The notes beneath the pieces are model-generated. The model was not told the DNA's origin and did no database searches. It saw only the letters and a program-made list of their open reading frames with translations. 32,286 nt of DNA from Bacteroidota bacterium (lineage in GTDB: Bacteria > Bacteroidota > Bacteroidia > Flavobacteriales_D > Sanyastnellaceae), in contig JAQCBJ010000020.1 of the NCBI GenBank assembly GCA_027621555.1, positions 1 to 32,286 of the forward strand, read 5' to 3'. Below are positions 25,127 through 31,057 of this stretch, in pieces (the stretch's first letter is position 1; every line of letters starts with the position of its first letter). Both the position numbers and the translations under genes were made by a program.

Positions 25127-25480
25127 ATGAAAAAGGCTTTCACCCTTCCGACGTGCAAAACGTGTCAACGCATTTTTGACGACCTCCAGCCTGCACAGCA
25201 GGGGTGCGAGGTGGTTGACATCAAGGCGGAAGGCATTTCGGCTGAGGACTTGGACGCGATGAAGGCGCACGTCGGGTCGTACGAAGCCCTGTTCAGCCGG
25301 CGCGCGATGAAATTCCGCAGCATGGGCTTGGCCGACAAGACCCTGTCGGAACAGGACTACCGCAATCTGATTCTCGAGGAGTACACCTTCCTGAAGCGTC
25401 CGGTGTTCCTCACGGAAGAAGGCGTGACGGCCGGTTCGGCCAAGGCTGAAGTGGCGCGCGCACGCGAACTCATTTCGTAA
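25127..25480 (+). CDS. ArsC/Spx family thioredoxin-fold protein
   Basis: A 117-residue protein of the ArsC/Spx/YffB family. It has an N-terminal C10-K-T-C13 motif (LPTCKTCQRI) and the C-terminal family segment LKRPVFL. The CxxC at positions 10 and 13 corresponds to the redox switch of Spx-type regulators. Arsenate reductases instead have a single catalytic Cys with Arg three residues on (CxxxR-like CGTSR). This argues against a confident arsenate reductase label. No arsenic-resistance genes are near. It sits 15 bp after udk and 3 bp before the EamA gene, so it is part of the GH3-udk operon. The function may be thiol-redox sensing or reduction; this is an inference. Confidence 0.85.
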   Translation: MKKAFTLPTCKTCQRIFDDLQPAQQGCEVVDIKAEGISAEDLDAMKAHVGSYEALFSRRAMKFRSMGLADKTLSEQDYRNLILEEYTFLKRPVFLTEEGVTAGSAKAEVARARELIS

Positions 25481-25483
25481 GCC

Positions 25484-26437
25484 GTGGCCGCATCCGCTCC
25501 AGTTTCTTCTTCGGAACGCGCGCCTTGGCAAGCCCACTTGGCCCTTTGGGGTGTTGGTCTGATTTACGCGTACAACTACCTCGTGGCCAAGGGGCTGATG
25601 CCTGACAAGATTGGTCCGTCGGGGTTCATTGCGCTGCGGGTGGCGGGAGCAACGCCGTTGTTTTGGCTTTTGTACGCGTTCCGCTGGGAGCGCGTCGCGC
25701 GCAAGGACCTCGCTCGGTTGTGGCTGTGCGGACTGACGGGGGTCACCATCAACCAACTTCTGTTTTTCAACGGATTGGCCGCCACGAGCCCTGTGCACGC
25801 GAGCATCATCATGACGATCAATCCGGTGCTGGTGTTGCTGATCAGCGCGGCTTTACTAGGCACGGCCATCACCGCCCGAAAAGTTCTCGGCATCGGCCTG
25901 GGTGCGGCAGGGGCCATCACGCTGCTGTTGAACAGCGGCGGGGGAGGGCTTGAATCCCACGCGAGTTGGCAGGGCGACCTGATGGTGCTGCTCAATGCGG
26001 CGAGCTACGGGGTGTACCTCGTGGTCGTGAAGCCGCTCATGTCCAAGTACAGGCCGATCACCGTCATCTCGTGGGTGTTCTTGTTTGGCGGGTTGATGGC
26101 GTTCCCTGTGGGGGCGTCGCAGGCCGCGGCCATCGAGTGGGGTGCGTTTTCGACGCAGGACTGGCTGAGCGTGGGGTTTGTGGTGCTGTTCACCACGTTT
26201 TTCGTGTACCTCCTCAACATCTACGCTCTGGGAAAGGTGCAGCCCACGGTGGTCAGCATCTACATCTACCTCCAGCCCCTGTTGGTCGGGGTCATGGTCT
26301 GGCTGGCCGCGCAGGTGGGCGGGGCGGACTACATGGCAGACATGGGGTGGCTTCAGGCGTGCTGCGCCGCGGTGATCGCTACGGGGGTGTGGCTCGTGAG
26401 TGTGCCTCCCGGGGGGTGGGCGAGGATGCGGGGATAG
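25484..26437 (+). CDS. EamA family (DMT superfamily) transporter
   Basis: A 317-residue inner-membrane protein starting at GTG 25484, three bases after the preceding stop. About ten hydrophobic segments are visible as two EamA repeats. The first starts near LALWGVGLIYAYNYLVAKG, the second near GDLMVLLNAASYGVYLVVVK. The conserved DMT features NQLLFFNGLAATSPVHAS and TFFVYLLNIYALGKV are present. Such proteins export or import small metabolites such as amino acids or nucleotide precursors; the substrate cannot be read from sequence. It is the last gene of the GH3-udk-ArsC/Spx-EamA cluster, before haaO, which seems to have its own promoter. Confidence 0.93.
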   Translation: MAASAPVSSSERAPWQAHLALWGVGLIYAYNYLVAKGLMPDKIGPSGFIALRVAGATPLFWLLYAFRWERVARKDLARLWLCGLTGVTINQLLFFNGLAATSPVHASIIMTINPVLVLLISAALLGTAITARKVLGIGLGAAGAITLLLNSGGGGLESHASWQGDLMVLLNAASYGVYLVVVKPLMSKYRPITVISWVFLFGGLMAFPVGASQAAAIEWGAFSTQDWLSVGFVVLFTTFFVYLLNIYALGKVQPTVVSIYIYLQPLLVGVMVWLAAQVGGADYMADMGWLQACCAAVIATGVWLVSVPPGGWARMRG

Positions 26438-26463
26438 GCATTCCATTTGGCCTGCGTTCAACG

Positions 26464-26471
26464 TACCTTGG
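26464..26471 (+). promoter_or_regulatory. Putative -7 promoter box of haaO (TACCTTGG)
   Basis: TACCTTGG lies five bases (GTGCC) before ATG 26477, in the 39-bp gap after the EamA gene. It matches the pattern at comF (CAGCTTGG) and before the DUF2723 gene (TACCTTCG). Confidence 0.45.
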
Positions 26472-26476
26472 GTGCC

Positions 26477-27010
26477 ATGGCGATACGCAAACCCTTCAAC
26501 TTGACGGCGTGGATCGAAGAGAACCGCGACCTGCTCAAGCCGCCCGTGGGGAACAAGAACCTCTACGTCGACAGCGGCGATTACATCGTGATGATTGTGG
26601 CTGGGCCCAACGCGCGGAAGGACTACCACTACAACGAGACGGAGGAGCTGTTCTACCAGCTTGAAGGCCAAATCACCGTCCGCATCCAAGAAGACGGCCA
26701 AGCGGTCGACATGAAGCTCGGCCCGGGCGACATGTACCTGCACCCGGCTGGCGTGCCGCACAGCCCGATGCGCGAGGCGGGGTCGCTCGGGCTCGTGATC
26801 GAACGCAAGCGCAAAGGCACGCCCATGAAGGACGGCCTCATGTGGTTCTGCGACGAGTGCAACCACAAGTTGCACGACACTTACTTCGAACTCACCAACA
26901 TCGAGAAGGACTTCTTGCCGCGCTTCCGCGAATTCTACGGCAGCGAGGACTTGCGTACCTGCGATTCCTGCGGCCACGTGATGGAGACCGACCCACGATT
27001 TGTGGATTGA
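26477..27010 (+). CDS. haaO: 3-hydroxyanthranilate 3,4-dioxygenase
   Basis: Opens the ring of 3-hydroxyanthranilate with O2; the product cyclises to quinolinate, the precursor of NAD. The 177-residue cupin protein has the non-haem iron ligands H51, E57 and H95 (DYHYNETEE and HPAGVPH), the substrate arginines R47 and R99, and the bacterial rubredoxin-like metal site C125-x2-C128 / C162-x2-C165 (FCDEC, CDSC). These positions agree with what I recall of the characterised Cupriavidus enzyme. The start at ATG 26477 is preferred over 26447 because of the family N-terminus and the promoter box. Its pathway partner kynureninase is encoded at 8573-9877. Confidence 0.97.
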   Translation: MAIRKPFNLTAWIEENRDLLKPPVGNKNLYVDSGDYIVMIVAGPNARKDYHYNETEELFYQLEGQITVRIQEDGQAVDMKLGPGDMYLHPAGVPHSPMREAGSLGLVIERKRKGTPMKDGLMWFCDECNHKLHDTYFELTNIEKDFLPRFREFYGSEDLRTCDSCGHVMETDPRFVD

Positions 27011-27062
27011 CCGGAGCAACGATTTTGCGACGACGTCAGTCTTGACTTCAAACCCTTACGAC

Positions 27063-29021
27063 ATGCGTTTCTTGACCCTCACATTGGCCGCAATGGCCCT
27101 GGCTTTTTCAGCCGTTGCGCAACCGGTTTGCGCGCCGACTTGGCTTTGGTTTGACGTGGAGCCTGCTGCGGGCACGACGGTGGACTCGGTGTATTTCTGG
27201 GTGACCCCGCTTAACGGCTTGACGGTGGTGTACGCCGAGGGGGATTTGGGGTTTTGGAATGGCGGCACTTCGACGTCTGAAGCGCAGGCGTGTTTGCCTG
27301 AAGGCTGCTACTTCGTCGGGTTGACCGTTCCAGAAGGCGCGACGTGGGAAGCCCACGCCGACTTTGTGGTGGACGACCTCAGTTGGGAGATGACGGAGAT
27401 GGAACCGATGTACGACGAGGCCGGAAACGTCACGGGATACACGTTTTGCGTGAACAGCGCGTGGGGAGGCGATTGCGAAGTGGCCATCAACACGGAGCTC
27501 GGCATCGGGCCCAATGGCGCGTATTTGTTTGAAGCGACGGGAGGGCCTGAAGGGGCGTACTACACGTGGTACGTGAATGGGTCGATGGCGCAGTCCAGCG
27601 ACAACCCCTTGTTCGATTGGTACGACATGTTGGGCGCACCGACGTGGGAGATTTGCGTGCTCATGGATACGCCCATCGGATGCGTGGCGGAAGACTGCGT
27701 GACGCCTGCAGACTTGGTTCAGGACTGCACCCTTGAATTGGCAGGAGGCTTGAATCCTTCGGGCGGTGGTGTGTTTGAGGCGTTCAACTACCCCGACAGC
27801 GTGCTGATCAATTGGTCGATTGACGGGAACTGGTTGAATTTTGGCGGTCCGGTGTTGGAGCTTGGCCCGGATATGCTCGAGGGAGTGTCGTCCGTTTGTG
27901 CGTTCTACGAGAGCCCCGACTGCCCGAACGGAGCGTGGGCGTGCATGGAACTCGAAACGACCGGGGGAGGATGCATCGACGAGTCGCTCATCGATCCCAA
28001 CATGGCCTGCATTGAGATTTGGGACCCGGTGTGTGGCTGCGACGGCATCACCTACAGCAACGAGTGTTATGCCACGTACTACGGAGGGGTCACGGAATTC
28101 ACCCCGGGAGAATGTGGTACAACCGGAGGGTGTGAGCCCGTGATTGAAGCGTGGCCGAGTGACGTGCCTGGCGTTTGGAACTTCCAGGTTTTTGACGCAT
28201 CGAATCCAGCTGGAGGCCCAGTATCGGAGGACATGGTGGAGTGGACGTTCAATGGGGACATTGTTGAAAGTGGTGACGAAGGTTCAATCCAAGTGTCGTT
28301 TTGGGGAACCAACGATTACCTCTGGGTGGGTTGCGCAACAGTGATGTGCCAAGGGGCAATTTTAGAAACGTGCTGGGAATGGCCCAATCCAGGAGACGAA
28401 TTGGAGTGCGAAAACGTGGTGATCGCGGTCAACGCGGAGTGGGGGTCGGCTGCCGGCATCGATCCGCTTGAGCTTGAATTGGTGCTGAGCATGATGGACG
28501 TGGAGTTGGACCTCGACTTGAGCCAAATCCTGGAGGGCGGTTCGTTCAATGAGACGCTGTCCTTTTGCCTGCCTGCGGGTTTCTGCTACGAATTGGAAGC
28601 GGCCATTGGCAACCTCAACGAGCTCGAAGTGGACCTCTTTGAAATTGCGTCAGGTGTCGGCCAGGAATTGCCTGCCTGGCAGGACGTCTTGTCGGCGTTG
28701 ACGGGTCCAGATGCTTCGTGGTCGGTGGCGCTCGGCGTGGACGTGCTGGAGGGTTGCGACGACGAATCTGGCATCGCCACGGATTCGGAGATGTGGGGGG
28801 TGTGGAGCTATCCCAACCCCACTTCGGGAGACATGACGGTGGAAGCTCCGTACGGCACGGCGATGCAGCTGCGAAATGCGCTTGGTCAGGTCGTCGATGC
28901 TTGGACGCAATCCGGGTCACGCGAGCTCCGGTCATGGAGCGACTTGCCGGCCGGAAGCTATGTGCTTGAAGCGGGACATGACGGCACTCGTCGCAGGGCG
29001 AACATCCTGATCCTGCGCTGA
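27063..29021 (+). CDS. Secreted T9SS cargo protein with Kazal-like domain
   Basis: A 652-residue protein with a signal peptide (residues 1-20, MRFLTLTLAA ... AVAQ) and a T9SS type A tail in the last 75 or so residues (SYPNPTSGDMTVEAP ... ANILILR). In the middle, residues 304-351 form a Kazal-type serine protease inhibitor-like domain with six cysteines at 304, 316, 324, 326, 335 and 351 and the core VCGCDGITYSNEC. The rest consists of Cys- and acidic-residue-rich beta segments, several opening with a Cys followed by a strand (CEVAINTELG, CTLELAGGLN, CENVVIAVNA), possibly repeats. Whether the Kazal domain inhibits a protease is not known; bacterial examples are often of unproven activity. ATG 27063 follows an A/C-rich leader; the upstream frame overlaps haaO. 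Confidence 0.88.
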   Translation: MRFLTLTLAAMALAFSAVAQPVCAPTWLWFDVEPAAGTTVDSVYFWVTPLNGLTVVYAEGDLGFWNGGTSTSEAQACLPEGCYFVGLTVPEGATWEAHADFVVDDLSWEMTEMEPMYDEAGNVTGYTFCVNSAWGGDCEVAINTELGIGPNGAYLFEATGGPEGAYYTWYVNGSMAQSSDNPLFDWYDMLGAPTWEICVLMDTPIGCVAEDCVTPADLVQDCTLELAGGLNPSGGGVFEAFNYPDSVLINWSIDGNWLNFGGPVLELGPDMLEGVSSVCAFYESPDCPNGAWACMELETTGGGCIDESLIDPNMACIEIWDPVCGCDGITYSNECYATYYGGVTEFTPGECGTTGGCEPVIEAWPSDVPGVWNFQVFDASNPAGGPVSEDMVEWTFNGDIVESGDEGSIQVSFWGTNDYLWVGCATVMCQGAILETCWEWPNPGDELECENVVIAVNAEWGSAAGIDPLELELVLSMMDVELDLDLSQILEGGSFNETLSFCLPAGFCYELEAAIGNLNELEVDLFEIASGVGQELPAWQDVLSALTGPDASWSVALGVDVLEGCDDESGIATDSEMWGVWSYPNPTSGDMTVEAPYGTAMQLRNALGQVVDAWTQSGSRELRSWSDLPAGSYVLEAGHDGTRRRANILILR

Positions 29022-29058
29022 TTTGGAAGATTGCAAATGGGGTTTTTACTTGCACCCC

Positions 29059-30957
29059 ATGAAACTTCTCCAAACCCTTTGTTTTGTCTTGACGGGGCCG
29101 GGATTTGCCATGGCGCAGTCCGACCCGTTGCAACACGTTCCTCAAGTTCCGACCAGCCAACGTCTCGCGGTGACGGTGACGCATCGCGCCGTGGCCGAAT
29201 TTGAATCGCACGCGCTGCACGAGGTCGTCAATGAGGGAGTGGAGGTGGTTGAGGCCCGCAATTTGGTCTTGACGCAGCAGGTGATGGGCACCACAACGTA
29301 CGACCTCCAAACCAACGCCTCACAGGGCCAGCAGGTTGCCGGGATGGGCGACGCGGTGAGCGTGGCGTGGACGCAGAGCTTTCAGGCCAACCCGTTCAAC
29401 GACCGCGGGTCGGGATACAACCACAACGACGGCTCGGGGTGGCTTCCCCAGCCGGCGGCGCGGGTGGAATCGGCCAAGACAGGCTGGACGACGTTGGACC
29501 GGTTGGGCAGCGGACGCGATGTGGTGATGGGGCACTCGAGTCCTTCGACGTTAGGGCTGCACTTCGCGACCTCCGAGACCGGAAGCGGGGTGTGGACAGA
29601 TGGGGTGGTTCCCAACGCGTACACCTACGACGACCTCAGTCCCGTCGGCCACTTGTGGCCTCGCATGGTGGTGGGGGGATATCAGGACGAGTGCCTGCAC
29701 GCGATTTGCTTGAGCTTGCCCAGTTACTTGGGAGGGGGGCCTTACGAAGGGCAGGAGGGCGCGATGCTCTACTACCGTTCGTGCGACGAAGGGGCGACGT
29801 GGGAGGCGTTGGCGCTTCCGGGTTTAGGCTCCGAGATGTTCTACGGCTTTGAGGGGGACCAATACGCGATTCATGCGCGAGGGGCCAAAGTGGCGATCGC
29901 CATCTTCAATGGCTTGCAGGATTCGGTGGTGCTCATCAGCGAAGACAACGGCGACACCTGGACCACGCACACGATCGTGGATTTCCCCGTAGACATGTAC
30001 TTCATCGATTCTGGCCTGCCCGAAGGGAGCGCGGTGGATTTCGACGGAGATGGCTTGGCGCAGGAATACCTCAGCACCGATGGAGGGGGCGACGTGCTCA
30101 TTGACTTGGACGGTACGGTGCATGTCGCCGTTGGAGCGATGCACTACTCTGACCTCGACTCCACGGACACGTCCTACGAATATTACCCCGCCACCAACGG
30201 ATTGCTGTACTGGCGCGAGGACTTTGGGGACGACAGCGTTCAAGTCGTGGCTTACGCCCAAGACATCGACGGAAGCGGCGTGCTGGAATTGACGGACGAC
30301 ATCGCATTCTACGGGGTGAATCTGGCAGGCATGCCGTGCTTGGCGGTCGCGGAGGACGGAACCTTGGTGCTGAGCTGCGCCTCAGTGATGGAAAACCTCA
30401 GCACCTCCACCCAAAACTTCCGTCACGTCCACGTCGTCTACTCCTCTGACGGCGGGGACTCCTGGAATTCTGACGCGCCTTGCGACGTCACACCCGACCT
30501 CCAGGAAGACGGGTACGAATGCGTGTTTGCGTCCATGCCCGACGACCTCGGATCCACCGTGGAAATGCTTTACCAGCGCGACTACGAGCCGGGCGTTCAC
30601 ATTCGAGGCGACCTCGATCCGTGGGGTCCCAACGATTTGGTGCACTTGCGGTTCGACCTGGCTGAGCTGGCCGCCTGTGCCGACGTCGAGGTCATCGACG
30701 TGGCCCACGTGACAGATGTGGAGCTGCCAGAGGTGACGGCGTTTCCCAACCCTGCGACGGATGTGGTCCGGTTCACGGGGTGGGAAGGAGAGCCCGTGCG
30801 CGTGGTCTTGCGCAACGCCCTCGGCCAAACCCTGGCCGACCTCCCCAACGTCTGGCCAGGCGACGCCGTGGAACTGCCGCAAGCGTGGCGCGGCGTGGTG
30901 CTCGCAGAGCTCACGGGAATCGGCTGGACGGCGCGACCCGTGTTGGTCGTGAATTGA
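29059..30957 (+). CDS. Secreted T9SS cargo protein with BNR/Asp-box repeats
   Basis: A 632-residue protein with signal peptide 1-20 (MKLLQTLCFV ... FAMAQ). Three Asp-box motifs (SxDxGxTW) are at 241-248 (SCDEGATW), 294-301 (SEDNGDTW) and 462-469 (SSDGGDSW). These mark a beta-propeller of the sialidase/BNR type. Sialidase catalytic residues (RIP motif, Tyr/Glu pair) are not evident, so I call it only an Asp-box propeller. An EF-hand-like DFDGDGLAQE occurs near 327. The T9SS type A tail spans about 558-632 (TAFPNPATDVVRF ... RPVLVVN). It lies 37 bp after the Kazal-domain gene on the same strand and may be co-transcribed with it. ATG 29059 is preferred over the frame start at 29023, which lacks a signal peptide. 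Confidence 0.87.
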   Translation: MKLLQTLCFVLTGPGFAMAQSDPLQHVPQVPTSQRLAVTVTHRAVAEFESHALHEVVNEGVEVVEARNLVLTQQVMGTTTYDLQTNASQGQQVAGMGDAVSVAWTQSFQANPFNDRGSGYNHNDGSGWLPQPAARVESAKTGWTTLDRLGSGRDVVMGHSSPSTLGLHFATSETGSGVWTDGVVPNAYTYDDLSPVGHLWPRMVVGGYQDECLHAICLSLPSYLGGGPYEGQEGAMLYYRSCDEGATWEALALPGLGSEMFYGFEGDQYAIHARGAKVAIAIFNGLQDSVVLISEDNGDTWTTHTIVDFPVDMYFIDSGLPEGSAVDFDGDGLAQEYLSTDGGGDVLIDLDGTVHVAVGAMHYSDLDSTDTSYEYYPATNGLLYWREDFGDDSVQVVAYAQDIDGSGVLELTDDIAFYGVNLAGMPCLAVAEDGTLVLSCASVMENLSTSTQNFRHVHVVYSSDGGDSWNSDAPCDVTPDLQEDGYECVFASMPDDLGSTVEMLYQRDYEPGVHIRGDLDPWGPNDLVHLRFDLAELAACADVEVIDVAHVTDVELPEVTAFPNPATDVVRFTGWEGEPVRVVLRNALGQTLADLPNVWPGDAVELPQAWRGVVLAELTGIGWTARPVLVVN

Positions 30958-30981
30958 GCACTCCCTTCGCAAGGCGTGCCC

Positions 30982-30989
30982 TACCTTCG
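30982..30989 (+). promoter_or_regulatory. Putative -7 promoter box upstream of the DUF2723 gene (TACCTTCG)
   Basis: TACCTTCG is followed by CGGGG and an ATG at 30995 that opens a short out-of-frame ORF. The true gene start is at 31039. By the rule seen elsewhere, transcription would begin around 30994-30995, giving a leader of about 44 bases. Confidence 0.45.
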
Positions 30990-30994
30990 CGGGG

Positions 30995-31057
30995 ATGCGA
31001 ACGACGACGTTCGCTCCTACACGAAGACTTGAAACTGCATGCGTTTTGATCGCCTGA
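30995..31057 (+). other. Possible 20-codon upstream ORF overlapping the DUF2723 start, with 5' hairpin
   Basis: ATG 30995 opens a 20-codon ORF (MRTTTFAPTRRLETACVLIA) that ends at TGA 31055-31057, 19 bases inside the DUF2723 gene and in another frame. Its 5' end holds a perfect 7-bp hairpin, GCGAACG (30997-31003) with CGTTCGC (31008-31014) and a 4-base loop. If transcription starts at the box just upstream, the RNA would begin with this hairpin. It may be a translated regulator, a stabilising 5' stem, or chance. Confidence 0.3.

Noticed and set aside
25127-25480. Arsenate reductase label for the ArsC-family protein
   Set aside because: The CxxC motif fits Spx-like proteins better than the arsenate-reductase active site, and no ars genes adjoin.
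29059-30957. Sialidase label for the Asp-box protein
   Set aside because: Asp boxes are structural; the catalytic arginine triad and RIP motif are not evident.
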